Assembly: GCF_044891285.1 (NCBI RefSeq)
Contig: NZ_JAUIYO010000001.1
Location: 434,001-498,000 of the forward strand
Direction: 5' to 3'
Source of the DNA: Pseudobacillus lumedeiriae
GTDB taxonomy: Bacteria; Bacillota; Bacilli; Bacillales; Domibacillaceae
Length of the DNA: 64,000 nt
Positions 50,413 to 58,836 of this stretch are shown here, one piece after another (the first letter of the stretch is position 1; each line of letters starts with the position of its first letter). The translations under genes and the position numbers were made by a program. Below the pieces are notes generated by a model. It saw only the letters and a list, made by a program, of their open reading frames with translations, did no database searches and was not told the origin of the DNA.

Positions 50413-50417
50413 TTCAT

Positions 50418-51878
50418 TTAAGAAATGAGTTTTCCTAACCCGTCATCAAGCACAATTGGCTTTTTCCCGCTTTCTGCTGCGGCGAACTTTCGTTTAAGCC
50501 CCCAGAAAAAGCCGATAACGATGATTCCCGTGATAATGGCTGCCCCTATATAAGCGGCATTCATCGACAAACCAAATCCGATTTGCGCGTTCAATATATA
50601 AGTGAAAGTTGCCATCGTAATAAATGCGGCTGGTATAGCCGCAATCCAGAAGTTTTTCCTCTGCAAGGCAAGATACATCGCCCCTACCCAGAGAGCAATC
50701 ATAGCCGTTGACTGGTTCGCCCAAGAGAAATACCTCCACAGAATCGTAAAGTCAACTTGCGTGAGGGCAACTGAAACGACAAACATCGGTACAGCAATCC
50801 ATAAGCGGTTACCGATGTTTCTCTGTCCAGCCCCAATATAATCAGCAATGATCATTCGTGCACTGCGGAAAGCTGTATCCCCAGACGTAATTGGCAGCAC
50901 GATCACTCCAAGAACAGCCAACGTTCCAAACACTGCCCCCAGTGTTGTCATCGCTACCTCTTTCACGATTCCAGCTGGTCCTACAGCTGCCAGCAATTCA
51001 TTTAACGTGGTTCCATTGAAAATGGACATCGCCGCCGCTGCCCATATCATCGCAATAATAGCTTCCGTAATCATCATGCCATAGAAAATAAAACGTCCCT
51101 GTGACTCTCCCTGCGTCGTTCTCGAGATAATCGGAGACTGTGTTGCATGGAAACCAGACAGTGCTCCACACGAAATCGTTAAAAATAAAAGCGGGAAAAT
51201 AGGAAGATTGTCAGGATGCATATTCACAAATGAAAGTTCTGGAATCGGGTGGCCTTGGAATAACAGCGCACCTCCAATTCCGACTGCACTAATTAATAAA
51301 AGCGCACCGAAAATAGGATAGAAGCGCCCGATCATTTTATCAATCGGCAAAAGAGTAGCCAGTAAGTAATAAACAAAAATAACAGCAATCCAAACGCCGG
51401 CTGTCATCCATCCGGGGGTCAAATCTGCAAGTAATGCCGCTGGAGATGTCACAAAGACCGTTCCAACAAGCACGAGCAATAAAATTGAAAAAGCATTTAC
51501 TACATGCTTAAAAGCTTTTCCAAGGAAGATCCCGGCAAGTTCCGGCAAATGAGCGCCACGGTTTCTAAGTGAAATCATTCCGGTTAAATAATCATGAACC
51601 GCCCCAGCAAAAATGGCTCCAAAAACAATCCAAATAAAAGCAACAGGCCCATAAAGCGCTCCCATAATCGGTCCAAAAATAGGTCCGACACCAGCGATGT
51701 TTAACAGTTGGATCAGTGAGTTCTTCTTTTTATCCATTGGCACATAATCCACACCATCAGCAAGCGTATAAGCCGGGGTTTTCCTTTCTTGCTTGACTCC
51801 AAACACCTTCTCCACATACTTGCCATACGTAAAATAGCTGACTATCAGTAAAATAATAGCGGCAATAAATGTGAACAT
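50418..51878 (-). CDS. CstA-family peptide/pyruvate transporter (short form)
   Basis: A 486-residue polytopic membrane protein of the carbon-starvation CstA family, whose members import pyruvate or peptides. Conserved segments are LLNIAGVGPIFGPIMGALYG (near residue 54), AGAVHDYLTGMISLRNRGAH, LTISCGALSGFHATQSPIIS (near 232) and GDTAFRSARMIIADYIG (near 330). It is shorter than the about 600-residue B. subtilis CstA because the C-terminal extension is absent, a form common in Firmicutes. The ATG at 51878 follows AAAGGAGGG. A tandem 9-bp repeat lies upstream. Confidence 0.88.
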   Translation of the reverse strand: MFTFIAAIILLIVSYFTYGKYVEKVFGVKQERKTPAYTLADGVDYVPMDKKKNSLIQLLNIAGVGPIFGPIMGALYGPVAFIWIVFGAIFAGAVHDYLTGMISLRNRGAHLPELAGIFLGKAFKHVVNAFSILLLVLVGTVFVTSPAALLADLTPGWMTAGVWIAVIFVYYLLATLLPIDKMIGRFYPIFGALLLISAVGIGGALLFQGHPIPELSFVNMHPDNLPIFPLLFLTISCGALSGFHATQSPIISRTTQGESQGRFIFYGMMITEAIIAMIWAAAAMSIFNGTTLNELLAAVGPAGIVKEVAMTTLGAVFGTLAVLGVIVLPITSGDTAFRSARMIIADYIGAGQRNIGNRLWIAVPMFVVSVALTQVDFTILWRYFSWANQSTAMIALWVGAMYLALQRKNFWIAAIPAAFITMATFTYILNAQIGFGLSMNAAYIGAAIITGIIVIGFFWGLKRKFAAAESGKKPIVLDDGLGKLIS

Positions 51879-51952
51879 GGATTTCCCTCCTTTGAATAAA
51901 CATATGACAAATCTTTTCAAAGGATGACGAATAGTTTCTTCATTGTAATATG

Positions 51953-51970
51953 ATTGACCTTATTGACCTA
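51953..51970. promoter_or_regulatory. Tandem 9-bp direct repeat upstream of cstA
   Basis: ATTGACCTT followed by ATTGACCTA, about 75 nt before the cstA ATG. It could be an activator binding site; no regulator gene is adjacent. Confidence 0.35.
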
Positions 51971-52053
51971 TTCATGGAGGATATCCTTCAATGAGTCACG
52001 ATATATTTCTCCTTATTCATGATATTCCTGCCACTTTAACATTGATTCCAGCC

Positions 52054-52090
52054 CAAAAAAAGAGCTGCTTCCTGATGAAGACAGCCCCTT
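52054..52090 (-). terminator. Rho-independent terminator of yshE and the 27-codon ORF
   Basis: On the minus strand GGGGCTGTCTTC-ATCA-GGAAGCAGCTC is followed by TTTTTTT, seven bases after the small ORF stop. Confidence 0.85.
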
Positions 52091-52096
52091 TCTACT

Positions 52097-52180
52097 TTAA
52101 GCAATAAATGTTAAATAAACGATCCCAATGATCAGAAAGACGCCGCATAGTGCGAGCAGTACTTTCGCTAATGTTTCCAT
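52097..52180 (-). CDS. Putative 27-residue single-span membrane peptide
   Basis: An unlisted small ORF encoding METLAKVLLALCGVFLIIGI then VYLTFIA. Almost the whole sequence is one hydrophobic helix with a short charged N-terminus. It has a good ribosome-binding site (GGAGAGGGACT before ATG), starts 11 nt after the yshE stop and ends seven nt before a terminator, so the transcript appears built to include it. I do not recognise a family. It may be a regulatory or accessory membrane peptide for the DUF350 protein; that is inference. Confidence 0.65.
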   Translation of the reverse strand: METLAKVLLALCGVFLIIGIVYLTFIA

Positions 52181-52191
52181 AGTCCCTCTCC

Positions 52192-52602
52192 TTAATCCAT
52201 TAAAGCTGCGCCGATGACATACGATAATCCGACGGAAATTACCATCGCGATAAAACCGACCGCACGATTGTCTTTTTTGATTTCTTCATCGATTTTAAAA
52301 TGGGGAGTTAGAAATTCAAAAATAAAGTAACCAGCTAACAGTAAGATAAAACCGAATGTCCCCCACCCGACCATTGTCAAAACGCTGTCGTTGTGGGCAA
52401 TGGAGTGGCGAAAAATGTTAGAAAGGCCAAATATTTTTCCACCTGTTGCCATTGCAACAGCCATGTTGCCTTTTTTGATCTCTTCCCAGTTACGGTATTT
52501 CGTTACCAGTTCAAATACAGCCAGCGACAGCGTTATACAAACAATGACGACGCTGTAATAACCAGCAAGCTGCACGAATTCATTTTCCCAAAACTGGTTC
52601 AT
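52192..52602 (-). CDS. yshE: DUF350 membrane protein YshE
   Basis: A 136-residue protein of the DUF350 family with four membrane spans, seen at about 12-31, 50-68 (weak, MAVAMATGGKIFGLSN), 75-94 and 113-134. The motifs KKGNMAVAMATGGKIFGL and DNRAVGFIAMVISVGLS are conserved in YshE. Function unknown. It lies downstream of mutS2 on the same strand, as in B. subtilis, and is followed by the 27-codon ORF. Confidence 0.9.
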   Translation of the reverse strand: MNQFWENEFVQLAGYYSVVIVCITLSLAVFELVTKYRNWEEIKKGNMAVAMATGGKIFGLSNIFRHSIAHNDSVLTMVGWGTFGFILLLAGYFIFEFLTPHFKIDEEIKKDNRAVGFIAMVISVGLSYVIGAALMD

Positions 52603-52633
52603 ATCAATAAAGCCCCTCTTTTTCGGATTCTTC

Positions 52634-54988
52634 TTATTTCAATTCAACGACTGTCACGCCGCTGCCGCCTTCGCCTGCTTCACCAAAGCGAGTCCGTTTT
52701 ACCGATCGATGATTTTTTAAATATTCTTGAACTCCTTTTCGCAGCGCTCCCGTTCCTTTTCCATGGATAATAGAAACATGCGGATAACCGGCGAGCAAGG
52801 CATCATCAATGTATTTCTCCACTTTTACTAACGCATCTTCATAGCGTTCGCCGCGCAAATCCAGTTCAAGGCTGACGTGATAATCTTTGCCGCGTACCAT
52901 AGCAAGTGGCTTCGGTTCGGCTTTTTTCTCTGACTTCATGAATTGCAAGTCGCTTTCTTTCACTTTCATCTTCATAATTCCGATTTGCACGTGCCACTCG
53001 TGATCGCCCGCTTTTTCAAGCAATGTGCCTTTCTGGCCAAAGCTGAGGACCTTTACTTCGTCGCCCGGCTTTAGTATGCGCTCTACGGCCGCTGCTTTCT
53101 GCTTTGGCGCTTTTTTCGTTTCCGGCACAGCCTCTGTCAGCCGCCGCTTCGCTTCAATTAATTCATGCTCTTTCACATCTGCTAGTTTTTCCAGCCTCAT
53201 CGTACGCAAGTCGCGGATGACTTCTTCTGCTTCTGCTTTCGCCTTTTCGACGATATCTGCTGCTTTTTGGCGCGCCTTCTCTGCAAGTTCTTCTTCATTT
53301 GCATAATAATCCTGCATTTGCCTTTGCATATCTTTATGCAGCTGTTCAGCAAGCTTCAAATACTCACGCGCTTCCTTCTCTTCTTCTTCAGCCTTTCTGC
53401 GTGCCTGTTCAAGTGAAGCGATCATTTGATCGACTTCATTCGTATCTGCACCGATCAGTCCCCGTGCCTGCTGAATGATGCCAGGGTCAAGCCCAAGACG
53501 GGTAGAAATTTCAAACGCATTGCTTCGTCCTGGCACACCGATTAACAAGCGGTACGTTGGACTCAGCGTCTCCACGTCAAATTCTACGCTCGCATTAATG
53601 ACGCCTTCTCGGTTATAGCCGTAAGCTTTTAACTCCGGATAATGCGTAGTCGCAATGACACGCGCCCCGCGGTTATGTACGTCATCAAGAATCGACATCG
53701 CCAACGCCGCACCTTCTTGAGGATCTGTACCAGCGCCAAGCTCATCAAACAAAACAAGGCTGTTATGATCGACGTGCTTTAAAATATCAACGATGTTCAC
53801 CATATGAGATGAAAATGTACTTAGACTTTGCTCAATGGACTGCTCATCTCCAATATCGGCAAAAACCGAACCGAACACTGCTGTTTCCGAGCCATCCAGC
53901 GCTGGAACCTGCAGACCTGACTGAGCCATTAGGGTGGTCAATCCAAGTGTTTTTAATGTAACTGTTTTCCCGCCGGTATTCGGTCCTGTAATTAAGATCG
54001 TTGTGTAATCTTTTCCAAGTTCGATGTCACTTGCTACCGCTTCATCAATCGGCAAAAGTGGATGGCGCGCCTTATTCAGCCGGATATAGCCATTTTGATT
54101 AATCAATGGTTTCGTGCCTTTGATTACTTGGCCAAACTTTGCTTTTGTAAACATAAAATCAAGATCGCCAAGCAGACCGGTTAAGTAATAAAGTTCTGTT
54201 CCATGCTCTTCAACCTCTACGGTCAGCTCAGTAAAAATCCGTTCAATTTCCAATTGTTCCTTCAGCTTAAATTCGCGAATCTGGTTGTTCATTTGCACGA
54301 TCGATTCCGGCTCAATAAATAGCGTCTGACCGGATGAAGACTGGTCATGGACGATGCCGCCGTAATGTCCGCGATATTCTTGTTTCACTGGAATAACGTA
54401 GCGGTCATTCCGAATCGTAATGATCGCATCGGATAACATTTTCTGGGCATTGCTCCCGCGAATTAAACTTTCGAGCTTGCTGCGAATCCGGCTTTCATTG
54501 GCGCGCATCTGCTGACGAATATGCCGGAGCGCTTCACTCGCTGAATCGAGCACGCCGCCATGTTCATCAACTGTATGCTTAATCTTATGTTCAAGCGGTG
54601 TCAGTACCGGCAGCTCATCTGCTTTTTCCGAAAGAATTGGCAGCTCCTCACCATCTTCAATTAAATTTGTAATAAACTGCTTCATCATGCGGCCCGCATA
54701 GATTGTACTAGCTACTTGGACGAACTCCATGCCATTCAGCATGCCGCCGATCTGCGCCCGCTTCACTTGCGGCCGGACATTATAAATGCCGCCAAGCGGA
54801 GCATGTCCTTTTATACGCAGCACTCGTGCCGCTTCATCTGTTTCCTCCTGCAGACGGACCACTTCATCAAACGAAACGAACGGCTGCAAAGATTCTGCCT
54901 GTTCTTTCCCTAGACTGGAGGCTGCATGTTCGGCAAGCTGCTGCTTAATTTTGTCAAACTCAAGAGTCTTTAATACCTTTTTATTCAC
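52634..54988 (-). CDS. mutS2: MutS2 endonuclease / ribosome rescue ATPase
   Basis: A 784-residue MutS2. It lacks the mismatch-recognition domain of MutS and has the lever/clamp helices, an ABC-type ATPase with Walker A ITGPNTGGKTVTLKTLGL (near residue 330) and signature STFSSHMVNIVDIL, a long coiled coil (about 515-610), a KOW-like region and a C-terminal Smr nuclease domain with LDLRGERYEDALVKVEKYID and HGKGTGALRKGV. In B. subtilis MutS2 acts on collided ribosomes and suppresses recombination. GTG start at 54988 with AGGGAGG about ten bases upstream. Follows polX. Confidence 0.96.
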   Translation of the reverse strand: MNKKVLKTLEFDKIKQQLAEHAASSLGKEQAESLQPFVSFDEVVRLQEETDEAARVLRIKGHAPLGGIYNVRPQVKRAQIGGMLNGMEFVQVASTIYAGRMMKQFITNLIEDGEELPILSEKADELPVLTPLEHKIKHTVDEHGGVLDSASEALRHIRQQMRANESRIRSKLESLIRGSNAQKMLSDAIITIRNDRYVIPVKQEYRGHYGGIVHDQSSSGQTLFIEPESIVQMNNQIREFKLKEQLEIERIFTELTVEVEEHGTELYYLTGLLGDLDFMFTKAKFGQVIKGTKPLINQNGYIRLNKARHPLLPIDEAVASDIELGKDYTTILITGPNTGGKTVTLKTLGLTTLMAQSGLQVPALDGSETAVFGSVFADIGDEQSIEQSLSTFSSHMVNIVDILKHVDHNSLVLFDELGAGTDPQEGAALAMSILDDVHNRGARVIATTHYPELKAYGYNREGVINASVEFDVETLSPTYRLLIGVPGRSNAFEISTRLGLDPGIIQQARGLIGADTNEVDQMIASLEQARRKAEEEEKEAREYLKLAEQLHKDMQRQMQDYYANEEELAEKARQKAADIVEKAKAEAEEVIRDLRTMRLEKLADVKEHELIEAKRRLTEAVPETKKAPKQKAAAVERILKPGDEVKVLSFGQKGTLLEKAGDHEWHVQIGIMKMKVKESDLQFMKSEKKAEPKPLAMVRGKDYHVSLELDLRGERYEDALVKVEKYIDDALLAGYPHVSIIHGKGTGALRKGVQEYLKNHRSVKRTRFGEAGEGGSGVTVVELK

Positions 54989-55008
54989 GTAACAGGAATC
55001 CTCCCTAT

Positions 55009-56754
55009 TTATTTGTTTCGATGAACGAATGCCAAAAAGTCTTCTTTGCTGTACGTATTAACGACCGTTTCAGGTCGAAGCCAGCCTTTTCTTGCCGCTT
55101 TAGCGCCAATTTCCATAAATTCTAGATGTTCAATCGCATGGGCATCCGTATTAATCATAATCTTCACCCCAGCAGCCTGTGCTTTTTTCAAGTAGTCTGC
55201 TGATAAATCGAGCCGATGCGGATTCGCGTTTAGCTCAAGAGCCGTATTCGTTTCCTTTGCTAGTTCAATTAACTCTTCCATATCCACGTCATAACCATCC
55301 CGGCGGCCAATGAGCCGCCCAGTCGGATGAGCAATCAAGTCGACGTGCGGATTCCTTAATGCGGCTTTTAATCGAGCCATAATCGTCTGCCGCGGCTGAG
55401 AAAAACTAGAATGAATAGAAGCAATGACAAAGTCCAGCTGGCTTAGTACATCATCATCGTAATCAAGCGTGCCATCCGGCAAAATATCCATTTCAATACC
55501 AGAAAGAATTTCAATGTCTTCGTATTGTTCATTTAACCGCCGAATCTCTTTATTTTGCTGGAGCAGCCGCTCGACTGACAGTCCATTTGCTACTTTTAAA
55601 AAGCGGGAATGATCTGTAATCACCATGTACTCATACCCTTTAGCGCGGCATGCCTCCACCATCTCCTCAAGAGAATACGCCCCATCCGACCAAGTCGTAT
55701 GCATATGAACATCGCCCTTGATGTCGCTAAGCTTAATTAAAGAATCCTTTTCCTTAAATTGGTCTACTTCTGTTCCATCTTCCCGTATTTCTGGGGGAAT
55801 CCACGGAAGATTAAAATAATGATAAAATTCTTCTTCCGTTTGAAACGTCTTCACTTCCCCCGTTTCAATAGACTCGACACCGTATTCACTGATTTTTTCT
55901 CCACGCTCTTTTGCCAGCTGTCTCATGCGGACATTATGGTCTTTGGAGCCGGTAAAATGATGGAGCGTAGAAGAGAATTCCTCAGCTGTGACAATACGGA
56001 AATCGACCGATACGTCCCACTCTCCTTCAAGGACGAGTGAAACTTTCGTGTCACCCGCTGCAATCACTTCTTTCATTCCGTTCAGTTGTAACAGCTGCTC
56101 TTTTACGAGCGCAGCATCCCCAGCGGCAATAATAAAATCGAGATCTTTAATCGTTTCCCGCAGGCGACGCAAACTTCCCGCACGTGAAAACTGCTGGATG
56201 CCTTTCATACTAGCAAGCTGACGTTCGATCGATTCCGCCAGTGGCAGCATATACGTAATCGGCAGGCGCTCCGGCCGCTTGCCTGCTTCTTCAATCGCCG
56301 CCAGGATCTTCTCTTCTGTTTTCGCACCAAAGCCAGACAACTCACGTACTTTGTTCATTTCACATACGTCTTTCAAATCATCTATATTTTTCACATTCAG
56401 CTCTTTATACAACTTGGCAATTTTTTTACCGCCGAGTCCGGGAAGCCCAAGCAAAGGAACGAGCCCTGCCGGCACTTCTTCCTGCAGCTCCTTTAACACA
56501 ACAGACTCACCCGTTTCGCGGTATTCTTGGATTACCGCACTCGTCCCCTTACCAATTCCTGCGATCTTTGTCACATCTTCAATTTCAGACAAGCTGCGTT
56601 CATCTGTTTCCAATGCAGCGGCCGCTTTTCGAAAAGCAGCAATTTTAAACGGGTTTTCTCCTTTTAATTCCATATATATCGCTATTTTTTCTAATAAACG
56701 AATAATATCTTTTTTATTCACCATCATCGTCACCATGCTTTCACCATCGATCAT
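55009..56754 (-). CDS. polX: DNA polymerase X with PHP domain
   Basis: A 581-residue family X polymerase with 3'-5' exonuclease. N-terminal helix-hairpin-helix (EDVTKIAGIGKGTSAVIQEY, near residue 62; LLGLPGLGGKKIAKLYKEL, near 100), the polymerase palm with AGSLRRLRETIKDLDFIIAA (near 190) and SVDFRIV, and a C-terminal PHP phosphoesterase (GDVHMHTTWSDGAYS near 345, ITDHSRFL, HPTGRLIGRRDG, NTDAHAIEHLEFM). Start uncertain: ATG 56754 has TAGGGAAA, but a GTG 11 codons later (VNKKDIIRLLEKIA) matches the B. subtilis N-terminus. Between cvpA and mutS2. Confidence 0.94.
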   Translation of the reverse strand: MIDGESMVTMMVNKKDIIRLLEKIAIYMELKGENPFKIAAFRKAAAALETDERSLSEIEDVTKIAGIGKGTSAVIQEYRETGESVVLKELQEEVPAGLVPLLGLPGLGGKKIAKLYKELNVKNIDDLKDVCEMNKVRELSGFGAKTEEKILAAIEEAGKRPERLPITYMLPLAESIERQLASMKGIQQFSRAGSLRRLRETIKDLDFIIAAGDAALVKEQLLQLNGMKEVIAAGDTKVSLVLEGEWDVSVDFRIVTAEEFSSTLHHFTGSKDHNVRMRQLAKERGEKISEYGVESIETGEVKTFQTEEEFYHYFNLPWIPPEIREDGTEVDQFKEKDSLIKLSDIKGDVHMHTTWSDGAYSLEEMVEACRAKGYEYMVITDHSRFLKVANGLSVERLLQQNKEIRRLNEQYEDIEILSGIEMDILPDGTLDYDDDVLSQLDFVIASIHSSFSQPRQTIMARLKAALRNPHVDLIAHPTGRLIGRRDGYDVDMEELIELAKETNTALELNANPHRLDLSADYLKKAQAAGVKIMINTDAHAIEHLEFMEIGAKAARKGWLRPETVVNTYSKEDFLAFVHRNK

Positions 56755-56805
56755 TTTCCCTACTTAATAGTAACAGAAAAGCCTGACAAAACAAAAACTT
56801 CTCTT

Positions 56806-57354
56806 TTAAAAAGAGAAGCGGTTCAACTGATCAAGCGAATGAAAATTTTGAAGTGCATCCGATAAATAAGGTGTATGATGAATCATATAGGCAGCCACTG
56901 CGGAATTATCGATCATCGTTGAAAGCCCGTTTTGTGGAAGCAAGGCAGCCAGATAGATAAGCACAAATAACAAAAGATAAGTTTCCAGAAATCCAAAAAT
57001 TCCTCCGCCAATCTTATTTACTTCCCTTATAATAGGTATCTGGGCCACCTTGTTCACTAAAGAACCGAGCATGGACAAGGCGATTTTTACTAAAAGAAAA
57101 ATAAGAATAAAGGCAATCGCTCCATAATAAAATGATTCGAAACTAGTGGTCACAAACCTAAATGCTAGATTTTGGTCAACCGGCGGCATTGGAATCCAAT
57201 TTTTCAACAGCGGCGCCACTTGCTCCCGTAAGGTAAGGGCGGCAAGAATAGCAAGAATGGAACCGGCTATGTGAAAAAACTGCAAAATAAACCCTCGCTT
57301 CAAACCAATCACAATGCCGAAAAATATAAATAGAAGGATAATGATGTCAATCAT
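56806..57354 (-). CDS. yshB: CvpA family membrane protein (YshB)
   Basis: A 182-residue protein with four membrane spans and the CvpA/colicin V production pattern IIILLFIFFGIVIGLKRGFI (residues 3-22) and FRFVTTSFESFYYGAIAFIL (near 72). In other bacteria CvpA proteins affect envelope stress; the role in Bacillus is unknown. I start it at the ATG 57354 with AAAGGT eight bases upstream; a TTG three codons earlier overlaps the end of zapA. Directly follows zapA, as in B. subtilis yshAB. Confidence 0.88.
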   Translation of the reverse strand: MIDIIILLFIFFGIVIGLKRGFILQFFHIAGSILAILAALTLREQVAPLLKNWIPMPPVDQNLAFRFVTTSFESFYYGAIAFILIFLLVKIALSMLGSLVNKVAQIPIIREVNKIGGGIFGFLETYLLLFVLIYLAALLPQNGLSTMIDNSAVAAYMIHHTPYLSDALQNFHSLDQLNRFSF

Positions 57355-57359
57355 GTCGG

Positions 57360-57620
57360 TCAACCTTTCAGTCCTTTCAGTTCTTCCTTTAAGTGGTTCA
57401 TTTCTTCTTGTAATTTCATATACTCATGAACCGTGTTTACTGCCGTCAAAACGGCAATTTTATTCAAGTCAAGAACTGGATTCTTTAATTTAATTTCCCG
57501 CATTTTTTCATCGACCATACGAGCTACATGCTGCATATGACTTTTCGATTCTGTGCCGACAATTGTATAATGATGTCCGTATATGTTAACCGTAATGCGA
57601 TTTTTTTGTTCGTTCGACAC
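57360..57620 (-). CDS. zapA: Cell division protein ZapA
   Basis: An 86-residue FtsZ-associated protein that bundles Z-ring filaments. The N-terminal globular domain (NRITVNIYGHHYTIVGTESK, residues 7-26, then HMQHVARMVDEKMREI) precedes a C-terminal coiled coil (VHEYMKLQEEMNHLKEELKG). GTG start at 57620 with GGGGG upstream. It is divergent from rnhC and followed at once by yshB, the order seen in B. subtilis. Confidence 0.94.
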   Translation of the reverse strand: MSNEQKNRITVNIYGHHYTIVGTESKSHMQHVARMVDEKMREIKLKNPVLDLNKIAVLTAVNTVHEYMKLQEEMNHLKEELKGLKG

Positions 57621-57710
57621 TGGAAAGCCCCCATTCGTAAAGAATCCTACGTGCTATCATACCATGAGTAAGAAATCATGAAAAGCCGCAACTATAAAGG
57701 AGAATTTCTA

Positions 57711-58643
57711 TTGAGCCATACTGTATTGAATGTATCGAATGTCACTCTTTCGCAAATGAAGGCGCATTATGCTGCCTATTCCACCGGCAAGCTGCCGGCA
57801 GGTGCTGTCTTTGCTGCCAAAACATCCGCCTGTTCCATCACTGGCTACCGTTCAGGCAAAGTGCTGTTCCAAGGAAAAGAAGCGCAGTCAGAAGCCGCTA
57901 AGTGGCCGGGAGAAACTGCAAAAGCAGCCCCTGCCAAACAAAAAAAACCATCCGCTGTCAGCTTGCCGCCTGGTTTTTCGGGAATGTCTGTTATAGGCAG
58001 CGACGAAGTCGGTACCGGGGATTATTTCGGTCCAATCACCGTCGTCAGCGCCTATGTAAGGAAAGATCAAATGAATGAGCTGAAGGATATGGGTGTCCGC
58101 GATTCAAAAGACTTAACCGATTCTCAAATCGTCAGCATCGCCAAAAAAATCGCCAAAATAGTACCATACAGCCTGCTCATTTTAAAAAATGAAAAATACA
58201 ATGAACTGCAGCAAACAGGCATGTCACAGGGAAAGATCAAAGCACTGCTTCATAACCAAGCACTTATTAACTTGCATGAAAAGATTCTTCCCGAACGCCC
58301 AGAAGCTGTATTAATCGATCAGTTCGCCGAAGAGAGTACGTATTATCGCTATTTAAAAGATCAAAAACGAGTCTTTCAGGAAAATGTCTTTTTTAGTACA
58401 AAAGGAGAAAGCATTCACCTTTCTGTCGCCGCGGCCTCGATCATTGCCCGCTATGCTTTCGTTAAACAAATGGACAAACTGAGCAGTGAAGCAGGCTTTA
58501 CTATTCCAAAGGGTGCCGGCAGCCAAGTGGATGCCGCAGCTGCCCGGTTAATTCGTGAAAAAGGCGAAGACGCTCTGCTTTATTTTACGAAAAAACATTT
58601 TGCCAATACCGAAAAAGCGAAAAAACTAATTAACAAATATTGA
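57711..58643 (+). CDS. rnhC: Ribonuclease HIII
   Basis: A 310-residue type 2 RNase H that cleaves RNA in RNA-DNA hybrids. An N-terminal TBP-like substrate-binding domain (about 1-85) is followed by the catalytic domain with IGSDEVGTGDYFGPITVVSA (Asp and Glu, near residue 97), RDSKDLTDSQI (near 133), ILIDQFAEE-type VLIDQFAEESTYY (near 205) and SVAAASIIARYAF (near 240). The start is TTG 57711 (LSHTVLNV) with AAAGGAGAATTTCTA upstream rather than the ATG at 57678, which lacks a site. Terminator follows. Confidence 0.96.
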   Translation: MSHTVLNVSNVTLSQMKAHYAAYSTGKLPAGAVFAAKTSACSITGYRSGKVLFQGKEAQSEAAKWPGETAKAAPAKQKKPSAVSLPPGFSGMSVIGSDEVGTGDYFGPITVVSAYVRKDQMNELKDMGVRDSKDLTDSQIVSIAKKIAKIVPYSLLILKNEKYNELQQTGMSQGKIKALLHNQALINLHEKILPERPEAVLIDQFAEESTYYRYLKDQKRVFQENVFFSTKGESIHLSVAAASIIARYAFVKQMDKLSSEAGFTIPKGAGSQVDAAAARLIREKGEDALLYFTKKHFANTEKAKKLINKY

Positions 58644-58651
58644 AAAGAAAC

Positions 58652-58682
58652 AGCCTGACCCGATCAATCGGGTCAGGCTTTC
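58652..58682 (+). terminator. Rho-independent terminator of rnhC
   Basis: AGCCTGACCCGA-TCAA-TCGGGTCAGGCT followed by TTC, nine bases after the rnhC stop. Confidence 0.85.
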
Positions 58683-58800
58683 GCAACTGCATGTTCCTGT
58701 GACGCTTTCGCCGACTTATGAGCGGCTTTCCCAATTTTGTGCGCACATATTTGTCGATTGTGCACGCACTTAAGAGATTTGTGAACGCAGCCCCAAAAAA

Positions 58801-58825
58801 GCACTCCCGCCATTTGCGGGAGTGC
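58801..58825 (-). terminator. Rho-independent terminator of pheST
   Basis: GCACTCCCGC-CATTT-GCGGGAGTGC followed on the minus strand by TTTTTTGGGG, 12 bases after the pheT stop. Confidence 0.92.
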
Positions 58826-58836
58826 TTAAACAAGCA

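Noticed and set aside
57678..57710. ATG start for rnhC 11 codons upstream
   Set aside because: It has no ribosome-binding site, while TTG 57711 has AAAGGAGAATTTCTA and matches the usual N-terminus of the family.
58683..58800. Possible short repeat between rnhC and pheT (TGTGCGCACATATTTGTCGA type)
   Set aside because: Only one short GTGCACGC/GTGCGCAC similarity was found; there is not enough repetition to call an element.
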